Origin: Apilactobacillus zhangqiuensis
GTDB lineage: Bacteria; Bacillota; Bacilli; Lactobacillales; Lactobacillaceae
Length of the DNA stretch: 64,000 nt
Reading direction: 5' to 3'
NCBI RefSeq assembly: GCF_019656215.1
Contig: NZ_BPLK01000004.1
Span: 124,001-188,000, forward strand
Shown: one piece after another, positions 10,666 through 22,920 of the stretch
Position numbering within the stretch: the first letter of the stretch is position 1
Layout of the letters: the number at the start of each line of letters is the position of its first letter
The notes under the pieces: generated by a model
What the model was told of the DNA's origin: nothing
Database searches by the model: none
What the model saw: only the letters and a program-made list of their open reading frames with translations
Program-made: the position numbers and the translations under genes

Positions 10666-11604
10666 ATGGGATTTAAAAAAGCTGCTGCTGCATTAGGTGT
10701 AATGTCTACTGCAGTTGGGGCAGGAGCTTTTATATTCAGTAACTACCTATTTAAATTAGGCATGAGCAGAAAGGACGACGAACCTGTCCCACAAACTAGC
10801 CAATTACGTTTTGCATACGCATACTACCGCTACGTTGATTGGTTTCATGCCATTCCAAAGGAAGAATGGGTGTTAAACGAAGTCGACACTGGCGAAAAAA
10901 TGATTGCGTCATACGTTCCTGCCAAGGAAGAAACCAAGAAGACAATTATTATGGCTCACGGGGTTGGCTGTAATCGTGAAACAATGGCCAACTTCATTAA
11001 GATGTACCATGAATTAGGTTTCAACGTCTTAGCTCCAGACGATCGTGCCCACGGTGATAGTGACGGTAAGTACGTCAGCTATGGATGGAAGGACCGCATC
11101 GACTACCTTCGTTGGATTAAGCTAGTCCTTGAAAAAGTCGGCGAAGATGCCGAAATATTAATGTTTGGTATCAGTATGGGAGCCGGAATTGTCACTATGC
11201 TAAGTGGTGAAGACTTACCAAAACAAGTAAAAGCAATCATCGCCGATTGTGGATACACCAACGTTGGTGACGAATTCAACTACTTGCTAAAGGACATGTT
11301 CCACTTGCCTCCTTACCCAATCGAACCACTAGTTAGTGCGATTAACTGGTACAAGGTTGGGTATCGTTTGCACAACGCATCATGTACCGAAGCGTTAAGA
11401 AAAAACGATTTGCCTACCCTATTCATTCACGGGGATAGCGACATCTATGTTCCTACCTACATGTCTTATGAAAACTACGCTGCATCAAACGGTCCAAAAC
11501 AACTATGGATTGTACCTGGCGCAGGTCATGAAGAAAGCTTCTGGGTCAACCCAGTCGCATACAAGAAACGCGTAAAAGATTTCTTGCACACATACTTTGA
11601 CTAA
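10666..11604 (+). CDS. alpha/beta hydrolase, membrane-anchored
   Basis: 312 aa. An N-terminal hydrophobic segment (residues ~5-27) suggests a signal anchor with the catalytic domain outside. The fold shows the oxyanion-region HGVGCNRE, nucleophile elbow GISMGAG (Ser170), the acid in HGDSDIYVP and His in GAGHEES: a complete Ser-Asp-His triad. An upstream GTG at 10657 lies within the SD (GGAGTGA), so the ATG at 10666 is preferred. A paralogue sits at 44573-45526 with the same APDDR/TPDDRG and ADCGYT/EDCGYT blocks. Esterase or peptidase-like activity is likely; substrate unknown. Confidence 0.85.
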   Translation: MGFKKAAAALGVMSTAVGAGAFIFSNYLFKLGMSRKDDEPVPQTSQLRFAYAYYRYVDWFHAIPKEEWVLNEVDTGEKMIASYVPAKEETKKTIIMAHGVGCNRETMANFIKMYHELGFNVLAPDDRAHGDSDGKYVSYGWKDRIDYLRWIKLVLEKVGEDAEILMFGISMGAGIVTMLSGEDLPKQVKAIIADCGYTNVGDEFNYLLKDMFHLPPYPIEPLVSAINWYKVGYRLHNASCTEALRKNDLPTLFIHGDSDIYVPTYMSYENYAASNGPKQLWIVPGAGHEESFWVNPVAYKKRVKDFLHTYFD

Positions 11605-11606
11605 AT

Positions 11607-11640
11607 AAAAAAGACTCAGCAAAATGCTGAGTCTTTTTTA
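11607..11640. terminator. bidirectional terminator
   Basis: The hairpin GACTCAGC/GCTGAGTC has an A-run before and a T-run after it. It serves both the hydrolase (+) and the lipoprotein gene (-), whose stop codon it touches. Confidence 0.92.
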
Positions 11641-12345
11641 TTAATCATCGTCATCAGAATTTGATAGTGAATCATATTGTTTATTCCATACTTCTTCACT
11701 CAAAATAGATTTTGAATAATTATCAACGTGTTTTCTTTGTTCTGAAGTCTTGTAGTAGGTGTTAATTAAGTAATCCTTACTTACATTCTTGTTCACTGCT
11801 GGAACATGTGCCATATCCTTATTGCCAGCTTTTGACATATCTCTGAATTGAACATAGACACTGTCGGGTTCGACATTAAACATAAGGTCCGCTGTTCCAT
11901 CACCATTAGCGGTAAATTGATCAAGTTTTAGATGGTTTTTAATTCCATACTTACTCTTCTTGTCCATAAAGAACATCCCCATCATAGGTTCTTTACTATG
12001 AATGTCAGGCTTTTTAACTGTATTATAGTCACTAAATTGATCATGATTTTCTTTTTGTCCAAATCCCCTAGATTGAACATCACGATCATATTCCAATGCT
12101 AATACACCAAAAGTCTTGTCATCTAGATTCAATCTACTTGAAGAGCTAGATGAATTACTATCATTTGATGAACTACTACTATTTTCGTTGGTAGATGAAT
12201 TGGATTCTGAGCTAACCTTCTTTGAGGTTTGGCCTGCTCCATATGGTTTGTCAGAGTGGTGAGCCGCTTTACTCTTTCCACAACCTACTAGCATCATTGA
12301 AATCAATGATGCCAATCCAATTATGTATATTGTCTTCTTTAACAT
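11641..12345 (-). CDS. uncharacterised lipoprotein
   Basis: 234 aa. The N-terminus has basic residues, a hydrophobic core and the lipobox LVGC, so Cys22 is probably lipidated and the protein anchored outside the membrane. Residues ~35-75 are a Ser/Asn-rich linker, followed by a globular domain opening with KTFGVLALEYDRD. A homologous family may exist in lactobacilli, but I cannot assign a function. The C-terminus is acidic (DDDD). The start is ATG with GGGGGA 8 nt upstream. It appears monocistronic. Confidence 0.8.
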   Translation of the reverse strand: MLKKTIYIIGLASLISMMLVGCGKSKAAHHSDKPYGAGQTSKKVSSESNSSTNENSSSSSNDSNSSSSSSRLNLDDKTFGVLALEYDRDVQSRGFGQKENHDQFSDYNTVKKPDIHSKEPMMGMFFMDKKSKYGIKNHLKLDQFTANGDGTADLMFNVEPDSVYVQFRDMSKAGNKDMAHVPAVNKNVSKDYLINTYYKTSEQRKHVDNYSKSILSEEVWNKQYDSLSNSDDDD

Positions 12346-12412
12346 TTATGAATTCCCCCTATGACTTTTATATTACCATTATTTTTAAATTATAGATAAA
12401 TAAATTAAAAAT

Positions 12413-12445
12413 AAAAAAGGCTCAGCTGTCGCTGAGTCTTTTTTT
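12413..12445 (-). terminator. terminator of the 12444 membrane-protein gene
   Basis: Hairpin GGCTCAGC/GCTGAGTC with one G-U pair, flanked by an A-run and a T-run, immediately downstream of the leftward stop codon. Confidence 0.85.
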
Positions 12446-12992
12446 ATTTGATCATGTATGTGCTAAACATCACTGCATGAATAACGACATAGACAATGAT
12501 TGAAATAGCTAGTGGTTTCCAATCGTATGCTAGACATACCTTAACGCGGTGGAACCAGCGTTTGAAGTAATGACCTTCATCTGCATCGACGATTGAATCA
12601 ATAATATTGAAACTAATCTTGGCGTTGTAAAACGCAATGCTTAAGATGGATAAAGCTCCGACTAGGTAAGCTAGTCCACCTAAGATATCACCAATTGGTA
12701 GTGTGTAGTAAGCAATTGCCAATTCCTGGCCAATTACTAAGAAAGTAATTACCGTTGGCAAAGCAACGATTCTACGCGATGGTAATAGCGTACATACCAA
12801 GTAGAACAATACTAGGATTAAGGCAGAAATTAATCCGTTCAACATGGCTGACCAGTTGAAAAAGACGAATGTAACCTTAACACCTAGCCACTTTGCAAAA
12901 TGTAACCTACTAAAACTGTAATAAACAGCGAATAAGAAGAATAGAACTGTAAAAGTCCAACCTTCCTTTGTCATTTCAAATTTTTTATTCAT
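12444..12992 (-). CDS. hypothetical membrane protein
   Basis: 182 aa with about five hydrophobic segments (around residues 12-30, 42-72, 76-95, 100-122 and 158-180) and a charged stretch (DADEGHYFKRWFHRVK) before the last. The SD is TAGGTGAT ahead of ATG. I do not recognise the family. It is followed by its own terminator and preceded by the purB terminator, so it is probably transcribed alone. Confidence 0.75.
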   Translation of the reverse strand: MNKKFEMTKEGWTFTVLFFLFAVYYSFSRLHFAKWLGVKVTFVFFNWSAMLNGLISALILVLFYLVCTLLPSRRIVALPTVITFLVIGQELAIAYYTLPIGDILGGLAYLVGALSILSIAFYNAKISFNIIDSIVDADEGHYFKRWFHRVKVCLAYDWKPLAISIIVYVVIHAVMFSTYMIK

Positions 12993-13035
12993 TATATATC
13001 ACCTACTCTTATTTTAACTGATTTAAAAAAATTAC

Positions 13036-13075
13036 ACAAAAAAAGAGCTGGCAAAAATACCAACTCTTTTTATTT
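13036..13075 (-). terminator. purB terminator
   Basis: An imperfect stem AAGAGCTGGCA/TACCAACTCTT (G-U pairs allowed) with T-run in the leftward direction, directly after the purB stop. Confidence 0.85.
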
Positions 13076-14371
13076 TTACATTAAACCACAGCGTTTGAAA
13101 ATTTCGTCGACGTGGCGGATGTGATAGTGATAATCAAAGGCATCATCGATGTCTTCTTTTGAAAGTTTTTCGTTAATTGTTGCGTCTGCTTCAACCAATG
13201 GCTTGAATTGTTTGTTTTCATCCCAAGCAATCGCAGTAAGTGGTTGAACAGTATCGTAAGCAGCTTCTCTAGTCATCCCTGCTTCAACTAACTTCAACAT
13301 TACACGTTGTGAGTAGATTAGACCGTTAGTAATGTTTAGATTACTTATCATTCTTTCTTCGAATACGTCTAGATCACGAACGATGTTGTTGAAACGGTGC
13401 AACATGTAATCAATTAAGATAGTAGAATCTGGCAAGATGACACGTTCTGCAGATGAGTGGGAAATGTCTCGTTCATGCCATAAAGCAACGTTTTCCATTG
13501 CTGTTACAACATGTCCTCTCATTACACGAGCTAATCCACAGATGTTTTCAGAACCGATTGGGTTTCTCTTATGTGGCATTGCTGATGAACCCTTTTGACC
13601 CTTAGCAAAGTGTTCTTCAACTTCATGAATTTCTGAACGTTGTAGTCCACGAACTTCGGTAGCAAATTCTTCTAGACTAGTAGCGATCACACCTAAACAT
13701 GCTATGTAGTTGGCGTGTAAATCACGTGGTAGTACTTGGCTGGCAACTGATTGAGCACGGATACCTAACTTTTGGCATACGTATTGTTCAACGTATGGAT
13801 CAACGTTAGCGAATGTACCAACGGCACCTGAAATCTTACCTGCTTCAACATCCTTTGATGCTATGTCAAAACGTTGTAAGTTACGTTTCATTTCTTCATA
13901 CCAACGAAGTAATTTCAAACCAAATGTAGTTGGTTCGGCTTGCACCCCGTGAGTACGACCCATAATAACAGTGTCCTTGTACTTAAGCGCCTTATTACCG
14001 ATAGTTTCGATAATTTCTTCGATATCCTTACGAATAATCGCATTGGCTTGTTTTAATCGATAGCCTTGTGCAGTATCAACGATATCTGTACTGGTCATTC
14101 CGAAGTGAATCCATTTACTTTCATCACCTAAGTATCTTGAAACATCACGCGTAAATGCGACAACATCATGATGAGTAGTCTTTTCAATTTCTTCAATTTC
14201 TTTTTCATCAAAGGTAGCGTTCTTTTGAATCTTAGCTAAGTCTTCAGCAGGAATTTCTCCTAACTTAGCCCAAGCTTCGTCTACAGCAACCTCCACAGCT
14301 AGCCATGAGGCGTATTGATTATATTTAGACCATACATTTCCGATTTCCGGTCTGGTATAACGATCAATCAT
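13076..14371 (-). CDS. purB: adenylosuccinate lyase
   Basis: 431 aa. Cytoplasmic enzyme acting twice in purine synthesis: SAICAR to AICAR, and adenylosuccinate to AMP plus fumarate. The fumarase/aspartase superfamily signature GSSAMPHKRNP is present, as are the TSTDIVDTA and MGRTHGVQAEP blocks. Start: a longer frame runs to 14431, but the ATG at 14371 (MIDRYTRPEIGNVW) matches the usual N-terminus, gives the usual length and follows AAAGGA. It diverges from purA-guaC; the shared intergenic region carries a paired PurBox, so PurR control of both sides is likely. Confidence 0.96.
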   Translation of the reverse strand: MIDRYTRPEIGNVWSKYNQYASWLAVEVAVDEAWAKLGEIPAEDLAKIQKNATFDEKEIEEIEKTTHHDVVAFTRDVSRYLGDESKWIHFGMTSTDIVDTAQGYRLKQANAIIRKDIEEIIETIGNKALKYKDTVIMGRTHGVQAEPTTFGLKLLRWYEEMKRNLQRFDIASKDVEAGKISGAVGTFANVDPYVEQYVCQKLGIRAQSVASQVLPRDLHANYIACLGVIATSLEEFATEVRGLQRSEIHEVEEHFAKGQKGSSAMPHKRNPIGSENICGLARVMRGHVVTAMENVALWHERDISHSSAERVILPDSTILIDYMLHRFNNIVRDLDVFEERMISNLNITNGLIYSQRVMLKLVEAGMTREAAYDTVQPLTAIAWDENKQFKPLVEADATINEKLSKEDIDDAFDYHYHIRHVDEIFKRCGLM

Positions 14372-14455
14372 CACAATCCATCCTTTCGAATATCTTGCTT
14401 TAATATTAACACACAAAATTCGTTTTTTCACTATTATATTAAAATTAATTATGCT

Positions 14456-14490
14456 TATTGTTCGTTTTTTATTTATTTTCCGAACATTAT
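14456..14490. promoter_or_regulatory. inverted PurBox pair (PurR operator)
   Basis: Two PurBox half-sites face each other: ATTGTTCG with its CGAA core at 14461-14464 on the minus strand, and TTCCGAACATTA with core CGAA at 14481-14484. They are separated by 16 nt. This arrangement and spacing match the PurR operators of Gram-positive purine genes (half-site AWWWCCGAACWWT). It lies midway between purB and purA. Confidence 0.75.
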
Positions 14491-14538
14491 TTTATCATTT
14501 ATATAAATAGTTCTTGATTATTTTTTCCAGCATGGTAA

Positions 14539-15894
<1,356 letters not shown>

Positions 15895-15909
15895 AGTGAG
15901 GTCGTTATA

Positions 15910-16875
15910 ATGAGAACTTTTGATTACCACAATGTCCAATTATTACCTGAAAAATGTATCATTAAGAGCCGTAGTGAAGCTGATACTTCAGTTCAATTCG
16001 GCCCACGTAAATTCCAACTACCAGTTGTTCCCGCAAACATGGAAACAGTCATGGATGAAAATCTAGCTACTTGGATGGCTGAACATGACTACTTCTACGT
16101 AATGCACAGATTCCAAACGGAACAACGTCTAGAATTTGTTCAAAGCATGCACAAAAAAGGTTTATTTGCTTCAATTAGTGTTGGTATCAAGGATGCTGAA
16201 TACGACTTTATCGATGAATTAAAAGCTGCTGACGCTGTTCCTGAATACACCACTATTGATGTGGCTCATGGTCACTCAGACTTCGTTATCAAGATGATTA
16301 AATACATCAAAAAAGAAATTCCAGAAACTTTCCTAATCGTAGGTAACCTAGGTACACCTGACGCTGTTCGTGAAATCGAAAACGCCGGTGCCGACGCTAC
16401 TAAGATTGGAATTGGCCCTGGTAAAGCATGTATCACTAAGTACAAGACTGGTTTCGGTACTGGTGGTTGGCAACTTTCAGCACTTAAGTGGTGTTCAAAG
16501 GCTGCTACTAAGCCAATGATTGCCGACGGTGGTATTCGTACTAACGGTGATCTTGCTAAATCAATTCGTTTCGGTGCTACCATGATGATGATTGGTTCAG
16601 TCTTTGCTGGACACGTTGAGTCACCTGGTGAAATCGTCGAAAAGAATGGTAAGAAATTCAAACAATACTGGGGTTCAGCTTCTGCCAAACAAAAAGGTGA
16701 ACACCATAACGTTGAAGGTCGTCAATTGTTAATCCCATTCAAGGGAAACATTGAAGACACCCTTCTAGAAATGAAAGAAGATCTACAATCATCAATCTCA
16801 TACGCTGGTGGAAAAGACTTAATGTCACTACGTAAGGTTAACTACGTACTACTAGACAGCATTGATGAATCATAA
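15910..16875 (+). CDS. guaC: GMP reductase
   Basis: 321 aa. NADPH-dependent conversion of GMP to IMP plus ammonia, feeding the purA branch. The IMPDH/GMPR family barrel is visible; the active-site loop [11 protein letters not shown] places the catalytic Cys at 174. It lacks the CBS domains of IMP dehydrogenase and has GMP-reductase length. The SD is GTGAGG. Pairing with purA suggests a guanine-to-adenine interconversion unit driven from the PurBox region. Ends at the 16884 hairpin. Confidence 0.95.
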   Translation: MRTFDYHNVQLLPEKCIIKSRSEADTSVQFGPRKFQLPVVPANMETVMDENLATWMAEHDYFYVMHRFQTEQRLEFVQSMHKKGLFASISVGIKDAEYDFIDELKAADAVPEYTTIDVAHGHSDFVIKMIKYIKKEIPETFLIVGNLGTPDAVREIENAGADATKIGIGPGKACITKYKTGFGTGGWQLSALKWCSKAATKPMIADGGIRTNGDLAKSIRFGATMMMIGSVFAGHVESPGEIVEKNGKKFKQYWGSASAKQKGEHHNVEGRQLLIPFKGNIEDTLLEMKEDLQSSISYAGGKDLMSLRKVNYVLLDSIDES

Positions 16876-16883
16876 GATCATAT

Positions 16884-16919
16884 ATAAAAAAGACCAACTC
16901 GTATGAGTTGGTCTTTTTT
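16884..16919. terminator. bidirectional terminator
   Basis: Perfect stem AAAAGACCAACTC/GAGTTGGTCTTTT between the convergent guaC and sortase genes. Confidence 0.93.
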
Positions 16920-16920
16920 G

Positions 16921-17583
16921 TTAGTTCTTAAAGTATTTAGCTGTCTTATCATTTAAGTCAGTAATTGAACTTAGTTTTGCTCGTACCATTGTACGGTTTG
17001 GTTCATTCGGTGTTCCACTAGCACATGTGATCAGTGTTAAAGTTGGATGTTTGTACTTCTTAGTAATGTATTGGGTATCGTATTGGTTAATTACAGAGAC
17101 TGAACTAACTTCATACTTGTAGACCTTCTTACCATTCGTGATGTAAATGGCATTCCCTTCAACTACTCTGTGCAATGGTCCAAACAAAATCTTTTCGTTG
17201 TTCATGTGGTGGCCGGCAATCGCGTAATTGCCCTTACCTAATTCTTGGTTAGGTTTCATGGTACCTACACCTGACAACAATTCTTCGTTATCCATACCAT
17301 AGTATACAGGTAAATGAATTGAAACCGATGGAATGGAAATCTTACCAATCATTGTGTGCTTATGACTAAAGATGGCCTTTGAAATCGACGAAGCACTGAC
17401 GCTTTCAATCTTTGAAAAATCAAAGTTGGCTTTCTTATTTTTATCTTGTTGAACAATCTTCCCGTTCATTTCGCTACTAATTAAATGTTGAATAGCTGAA
17501 TTTTCTAGAAATGGTAGGCTAACTAGAAAAATTCCAACTACGAGTAGTAGCACCCATGTAGCTGTATATAATTTCTTTCTCAT
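16921..17583 (-). CDS. srtA: class A sortase
   Basis: 220 aa. Membrane-anchored transpeptidase that covalently attaches LPXTG-type surface proteins to the cell wall. One N-terminal transmembrane segment (~7-25) is followed by the sortase beta-barrel with catalytic His125 (AGHH), Cys187 (TLITC) and Arg197 (NRTMVR). The SD is GAGGAAT. It is a single gene between two terminators. The giant surface protein 7.5 kb away could be a substrate, but its sorting signal would lie outside the window, so this is only a possibility. Confidence 0.93.
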   Translation of the reverse strand: MRKKLYTATWVLLLVVGIFLVSLPFLENSAIQHLISSEMNGKIVQQDKNKKANFDFSKIESVSASSISKAIFSHKHTMIGKISIPSVSIHLPVYYGMDNEELLSGVGTMKPNQELGKGNYAIAGHHMNNEKILFGPLHRVVEGNAIYITNGKKVYKYEVSSVSVINQYDTQYITKKYKHPTLTLITCASGTPNEPNRTMVRAKLSSITDLNDKTAKYFKN

Positions 17584-17674
17584 GATGATTCCTCACTCAT
17601 TATTTTATAGTTTTATCCTACCATAAAAACCTTAAATTAAGTCATTTGAGGTCCAACCATTACCAAATCTTAAC

Positions 17675-17706
17675 CAAAAAAGACTGGGTCATCCCAGTCC
17701 TTTTTA
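17675..17706 (-). terminator. terminator of the pyr operon
   Basis: Hairpin GACTGGG/CCCAGTC plus T-run in the leftward direction, just past the pyrD stop. Confidence 0.92.
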
Positions 17707-18651
17707 CTAGTCTTCAATTACCCTTAATTTGCCACGGAAATCATCTAGAGATTTGTATCCCTTAGCTTCCATAATGTCAGTCAACTCTTTAGTTACTCTT
17801 TCAAATGTTGATAGGCCTTCTTCGTATAGTTGAGTTCCGATTGAAATCATCTCAGCACCACACAATATGTGGGCAAAGGCGTCGCGACCGTTGGTTACTC
17901 CTCCTGTACCGATAATTTTAATGTCATCATTTAGACGTTGGCGTAAGCCACGGACATTGGCTAGTGCGGTTGGTAGCACCATTGATCCACCCACTCCACC
18001 AAAGCCACCCTTTGGTTTTAATACAACCTTTTCTGAATTGGTATCAATCCATAATCCGTTTCCAACCGAATTAATGGTGTTAACGTGGCTTAGTGGGTAT
18101 TTGTTCAATACTTCGGCAATCATGTCGAAGTGAACCAAATCGAAGTAAGGTGGCAACTTAATGCCCAGTGGTTTCTTGTAGAAACTAAATACCTCGTGTA
18201 ATAAGTCGTCAGCAGCCTTGAAATCATAAGCCATTTGAGGTTTACCAATCACGTTTGGACAAGATAGGTTCAGCTCGGTCAATCCTTGGTAGTCGTCATT
18301 ACCTTGAAGTTGATGCAGCATTTTCAAATCTTCTTCCTTGGACATTCCTGCCACTGAGACGATGATTGGCTTTTTTTGGTCATGATTTTTCAAGTAATCC
18401 ATGTAGTAATCAAACCCTTGGTTAGGTAATCCCATTGAGTTAATGGAACCATTTGCTAGACGGTAGTATCGAGGCAATGGATTCCCGAAGCGACTCTTAG
18501 GAGTCATACTCTTGGTGACCATGGCACCTGATACTGGTTCGTCCATTAGTTCGTCTAGTTCTCGTTCTGTCTGACAATGAATTCCTGACGCGTTTAAAAA
18601 TAGGTTCTTTACTGCCATGTTGGCGATTTGTGCTGATAAGTCTACTGACAT
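17707..18651 (-). CDS. pyrD: dihydroorotate dehydrogenase, class 1A
   Basis: 314 aa. Oxidises dihydroorotate to orotate using FMN; class 1A enzymes are cytosolic and use fumarate as acceptor. NLSCPNVIGKPQ contains the class 1 catalytic Cys, and the GKPQ continuation and lack of an N-terminal membrane helix fit class 1A. GFGGVGG and GTGGV phosphate-binding loops are present. SD AGGAGGA, 7 nt from ATG. Last gene of the operon, 11 nt after carB. No pyrK partner is present, consistent with class 1A. Confidence 0.94.
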   Translation of the reverse strand: MSVDLSAQIANMAVKNLFLNASGIHCQTERELDELMDEPVSGAMVTKSMTPKSRFGNPLPRYYRLANGSINSMGLPNQGFDYYMDYLKNHDQKKPIIVSVAGMSKEEDLKMLHQLQGNDDYQGLTELNLSCPNVIGKPQMAYDFKAADDLLHEVFSFYKKPLGIKLPPYFDLVHFDMIAEVLNKYPLSHVNTINSVGNGLWIDTNSEKVVLKPKGGFGGVGGSMVLPTALANVRGLRQRLNDDIKIIGTGGVTNGRDAFAHILCGAEMISIGTQLYEEGLSTFERVTKELTDIMEAKGYKSLDDFRGKLRVIED

Positions 18652-18662
18652 TTGAATTCCTC

Positions 18663-21600
18663 CTAAAGTGCGTTGACGGTTAGTGTTTGATCTTCTAGTA
18701 CTGTTAACAATGAAGCAACGGTGTCTAGTGCCGTGAATAATGGCACCGCGTTTTCAATCGCTGCGGCTCTAATTTGTGCTTCATCATCGAATGTTGCTTC
18801 GGTAGAGTCGATGGTGTTAACGACTAGTTTTAGGTGTTGCTTGTTTAACTCGCTGACCGGATTATTGTCATCGTCTTCTGAGAACTTGTGGATTAAGGCG
18901 TTGTCTAAACCATTTTCTTGGAAGAAACGATGAGTGTTTGCAGTCGCTTTAATTTGGAACCCTAATTTTCTGAAACGTTTGGCTAGTTCTAATGCTTCTC
19001 GTTTGTCTTCATCGCAGACAGTGAATAAGACGTTACCTGATGTTGGAATGGTAATTCCAGAAGCGATGAATGACTTGTATAGTGCCTTGGCGTAGCTGGT
19101 ATCTGATCCCATTGCTTCACCGGCGGACTTCATTTCAGGGCCTAGTGTGTTATCAACAAGTGGTAATTTGGAGAAACTAAATACTGGTGATTTCACGCTA
19201 ATGCGGTTGGATGGTGTGACCACTCCTGACTTGTAGCCTAAGTCGGCTAGTTTTTCACCGGCCATGATGCGAGTTGCCAGGTCAGCCATTGGAACGTGAG
19301 CGACCTTGGACATGAATGGCACTGTTCTAGAAGCCCTTGGGTTAACTTCGATGACGTAAGCCACGTCGTCTTTGATGACGAATTGGACGTTCATCAATCC
19401 CTTGGTGTTCAACGCCTTGGCTAATTCAACCGCTGCGGTTTCAATTTGATATTGGACCGTTTGTGACATGATTTGTGGTGGGTATACTCCCATCGAGTCC
19501 CCTGAGTGAATTCCAGCTCTTTCAATATGCTCTAGAATTCCAGGAATTACCACAGTTTCACCGTCAGATACGGCATCGACTTCGGCTTCTGAACCTAGTA
19601 GGTATTGGTCGATTAGAACTGGGTGGTCGTTTGAGGCGTGGACCGCCTTAGTCATGTAACGGTGTAGTTCTTCGTCATCATGGACAATTTCCATTGCCTT
19701 ACCACCTAATACGTATGAAGGTCTAATCATGACTGGGTAACCGATTTGGTTAGCAATCTTTAGTGCTTCATCAATGTTTGTGGCGGTATCACCTTGTGGT
19801 TGTGGTAATTGTAATTGCTTGATGACTTGATCGAAGTCGTGACGATCTTCGGCACGGTTAATGTCTTCAACCGTTGTTCCTAGAACCTTAACGCCGGCTT
19901 CGTGTAGTGGTTCAGCCAAGTTAATCGCGGTTTGACCACCGAATTGAACGATAACGCCTTCTGGTTTTTCAACGTCGATAACGTTTAACACATCTTCGAT
20001 GGTTAGTGGCTCGAAGTATAGTTTGTCTGACATTGAGAAGTCGGTGGAAACTGTTTCTGGGTTGGAGTTCATGATGATGGCTTCATAACCTAGTTGTTGG
20101 AGCGTTTGGACACCGTGAACGGTTGCGTAGTCAAATTCAACCCCTTGACCGATTCTAATTGGTCCAGAACCTAGTACTAGGACTGACTTTTTATCGGATA
20201 CTTCTGATTCACTGTGTTGACCCAAAGTGCTGTAGAAGTATGGGGTTGCAGCCTTGATTTCACCGGCTGATGTATCAACCATCTTGTAGACTGGTGTAAT
20301 GTCATTATCCTTACGCATTTGACGAACTGCTTGTTTATCTGTATGCCAGATTTTTGCAATCCATTCGTCTGAGAAACCATAACGTTTGGCCATCTTCAGC
20401 ATTGAAAGTGATTGGTCATCGGCTAATTCCGTTTCAATTTCAACAATGTGTTGGATTTTATCTAGAAAGAATAAGTTAATTTGGGTACGTGCATTGATTT
20501 GTTCAATGGTTGCCCCTCTTCTGATTAATTCGGCAATCATGAATAGTCGATTGTCGGTTGGATTTTCAATTGCTTGTAGCATGTCGGCTGTTTCAACATT
20601 TTCGTATTCGGCTTGGTCAAAGTAGCGTTGGTCGATTTCCAAAGAACGAACTGACTTTAATAAAGATTCTTCGAAATTTCGACCGATGGCCATGACCTCA
20701 CCGGTAGCCTTCATTTGAGTTCCTAGATGGTTATCAGCCTGTGGGAACTTATCGAATGGCCAGCGTGGAATCTTGATAACAACGTAATCCAAGGCTGGTT
20801 CGAATTGGGCTAGTGTGATTTGAGTTACTGGGTTCTTGATTTCATTTAGATTAATCCCAACCGCAATCTTGGCTGCAATCTTGGCGATTGGGTATCCGGT
20901 CGCCTTTGATGCTAGTGCTGATGAACGTGATACACGGGGGTTAACTTCGATGATGTAGTAATTCATTGAAGTTGGGCTTAATGCCATTTGGACGTTACAT
21001 CCCCCTTCGATATGAAGAGCTCTGATAATCTTTAATGCAGCATCACGTAGCATTTCGTATTCACGGTCGGACAATGTTTGCACCGGTGCAGCAACGATGG
21101 AGTCTCCGGTATGCACCCCGACTGGGTCGACGTTTTCCATCGAGCAGACAATCATCGCGTTATCGATTTGATCACGCATAACTTCCATTTCGATTTCCTT
21201 GTATCCGGCGATTGAGCGTTCCACTAGGACCTGGCTGATTGGTGATAGACGTAATCCGTTTTCCATGATTTCTTCGAATTCGACCATGTTGTGCGCGAAT
21301 CCACCACCGGTTCCACCTAGTGTGTAGGCTGGACGAATGGCTAACGGGAAGCCAATTTCTTCGGCAAAGGCAATCGCGTCTTCCATGTTTTCGACCGTCT
21401 TTGATTCGGGAACTGGTTCACTGATTTCTTCCATTAGGTTTTTAAAACGAAGTCTGTCTTCGGCTTCTTCGATGGCGTCTAGCTTGGTACCTAGAAGTTC
21501 GACATTGTATTCGTCTAAGATGTTGCTGTCGGCTAATTCCTTGGCCATGTTCAAACCAGTTTGACCACCTAGTGTTGGTAGGATGGCATCCGGTAATTCT

Positions 21601-21839
21601 TGGCGGATGATTTTACTGATGAATTCCAATGTGATTGGTTCAACGAAAATCTTGTCGGCGATGGTAGTGTCGGTCATGATGGTTGCCGGATTGGAGTTGA
21701 TTAGGATTACTTCGTATCCTTCTTCCTTCAAGGCTAGGCAGGCTTGTGAGCCTGAGTAGTCAAATTCAGCAGCTTGCCCGATGACGATTGGGCCGGATCC
21801 AATTACTAAAATCTTGTTAATGTCAGTTCGTTTTGCCAT
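18663..21839 (-). CDS. carB: carbamoyl-phosphate synthase, large subunit
   Basis: 1058 aa. Makes carbamoyl phosphate from bicarbonate, ammonia (from CarA) and two ATP. Two homologous halves, each with an ATP-grasp domain, begin at [18 protein letters not shown] and again at [18 protein letters not shown]. An allosteric MGS-like domain occupies the C-terminal ~140 residues. ATG directly follows the carA stop with 1 nt between; the SD (GAGGAT) lies in the carA 3' end. Placement in the pyr operon points to pyrimidine rather than arginine supply. Confidence 0.96.
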   Translation of the reverse strand: MAKRTDINKILVIGSGPIVIGQAAEFDYSGSQACLALKEEGYEVILINSNPATIMTDTTIADKIFVEPITLEFISKIIRQELPDAILPTLGGQTGLNMAKELADSNILDEYNVELLGTKLDAIEEAEDRLRFKNLMEEISEPVPESKTVENMEDAIAFAEEIGFPLAIRPAYTLGGTGGGFAHNMVEFEEIMENGLRLSPISQVLVERSIAGYKEIEMEVMRDQIDNAMIVCSMENVDPVGVHTGDSIVAAPVQTLSDREYEMLRDAALKIIRALHIEGGCNVQMALSPTSMNYYIIEVNPRVSRSSALASKATGYPIAKIAAKIAVGINLNEIKNPVTQITLAQFEPALDYVVIKIPRWPFDKFPQADNHLGTQMKATGEVMAIGRNFEESLLKSVRSLEIDQRYFDQAEYENVETADMLQAIENPTDNRLFMIAELIRRGATIEQINARTQINLFFLDKIQHIVEIETELADDQSLSMLKMAKRYGFSDEWIAKIWHTDKQAVRQMRKDNDITPVYKMVDTSAGEIKAATPYFYSTLGQHSESEVSDKKSVLVLGSGPIRIGQGVEFDYATVHGVQTLQQLGYEAIIMNSNPETVSTDFSMSDKLYFEPLTIEDVLNVIDVEKPEGVIVQFGGQTAINLAEPLHEAGVKVLGTTVEDINRAEDRHDFDQVIKQLQLPQPQGDTATNIDEALKIANQIGYPVMIRPSYVLGGKAMEIVHDDEELHRYMTKAVHASNDHPVLIDQYLLGSEAEVDAVSDGETVVIPGILEHIERAGIHSGDSMGVYPPQIMSQTVQYQIETAAVELAKALNTKGLMNVQFVIKDDVAYVIEVNPRASRTVPFMSKVAHVPMADLATRIMAGEKLADLGYKSGVVTPSNRISVKSPVFSFSKLPLVDNTLGPEMKSAGEAMGSDTSYAKALYKSFIASGITIPTSGNVLFTVCDEDKREALELAKRFRKLGFQIKATANTHRFFQENGLDNALIHKFSEDDDNNPVSELNKQHLKLVVNTIDSTEATFDDEAQIRAAAIENAVPLFTALDTVASLLTVLEDQTLTVNAL

Positions 21840-21840
21840 C

Positions 21841-22920
21841 TTAAATCCTCGCTTTCTGGTTGTCTTGCATTGCCTTTACAAAGTCGTCAAATACATATTC
21901 AGCATCGTGTGGTCCAGGTGATGCGTCTGGATGATATTGGACTGAGAATGCTGGTCTGTTTTTCAAACGGACCCCTTCCACAGTTCCGTCGTTGATTTCT
22001 GTTTGAGTAATTTCTAGTTCAGTTGATGGAATTGATTTAGCGTCAACCGCGTATCCATGATTTTGTGAAGTGAAGTAAGTTTGTTTCTTACCCGCTTCTG
22101 CAATCGCATGGTTGAAACCACGGTGACCAAACTTCATCTTATATGTGTTCGCACCGTTGGCTAGTGCGAATAGTTGGTGCCCTAGACAAATTCCAAGGAT
22201 TGGTAGTTGTTCTTCTAGTTCACGAATGACCGGTAGAACGTATTCTAGGTCCTTTGGATTGCCAGGTCCGTTTGATAATAGAATGCCATCCGGATGACTA
22301 GCTAGAATTTCTTCCGCTGTACTGGTTGATGGGAAGACGGTCACGTTTAGATTACGTTGAGCTAGTGAACGTAAGATGGAGTCCTTTAGTCCAAAGTCGA
22401 TTAAAGCCACTCGCAAACCGGTGTTAGGTGCTTGGTAGATGCTGCTAGTAGAAGCCCTTTGTGCGGATGTGCTTGCTAGTGGTTGGTCGAATGCAGCTTG
22501 AATTGTTGCTGGATCTAAATTGTCGACGATAACAGCTTCCATTGAACCTTCGTCTCGTAGTTCTTGGGTTAGCGCTCTGGTATCGATTTGTGAGATTCCT
22601 GGTAGGTCTTCTAGTTCAGCGTATTGGGTTAGTGTCATGTTGCTACGCCAGTTGCCTACTAATCTAGCAATTTCGTTGACGACAATAGCTGCGACTGATG
22701 GGTGCAAGCTTTCCATGTCGTCTCTGTTAACCCCGTAGTTTCCGATTAGTGGGTAGGTGAACACTAGCATTTGACCATCGTAACTGGCGTCGGTCATGCT
22801 TTCTTGGTAACCGGTCATCCCCGTTGAGAAAACCAATTCACCGTGAACTACCTTCTTGGAACCAAATCCAATTCCTTGATAAGTTGATCCATTCTTTAAT
22901 ACTAAGTATCGTGCTTGCAT
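21841..22920 (-). CDS. carA: carbamoyl-phosphate synthase, small (glutaminase) subunit
   Basis: 359 aa. Class I glutamine amidotransferase delivering ammonia to CarB. The N-terminal CPSase small-chain domain (STGMTGYQE) precedes the GATase domain with nucleophile Cys in GICLGHQ and the His in [13 protein letters not shown]. Its ATG abuts the pyrC stop codon, so translation is probably coupled along the operon. Confidence 0.96.
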   Translation of the reverse strand: MQARYLVLKNGSTYQGIGFGSKKVVHGELVFSTGMTGYQESMTDASYDGQMLVFTYPLIGNYGVNRDDMESLHPSVAAIVVNEIARLVGNWRSNMTLTQYAELEDLPGISQIDTRALTQELRDEGSMEAVIVDNLDPATIQAAFDQPLASTSAQRASTSSIYQAPNTGLRVALIDFGLKDSILRSLAQRNLNVTVFPSTSTAEEILASHPDGILLSNGPGNPKDLEYVLPVIRELEEQLPILGICLGHQLFALANGANTYKMKFGHRGFNHAIAEAGKKQTYFTSQNHGYAVDAKSIPSTELEITQTEINDGTVEGVRLKNRPAFSVQYHPDASPGPHDAEYVFDDFVKAMQDNQKARI

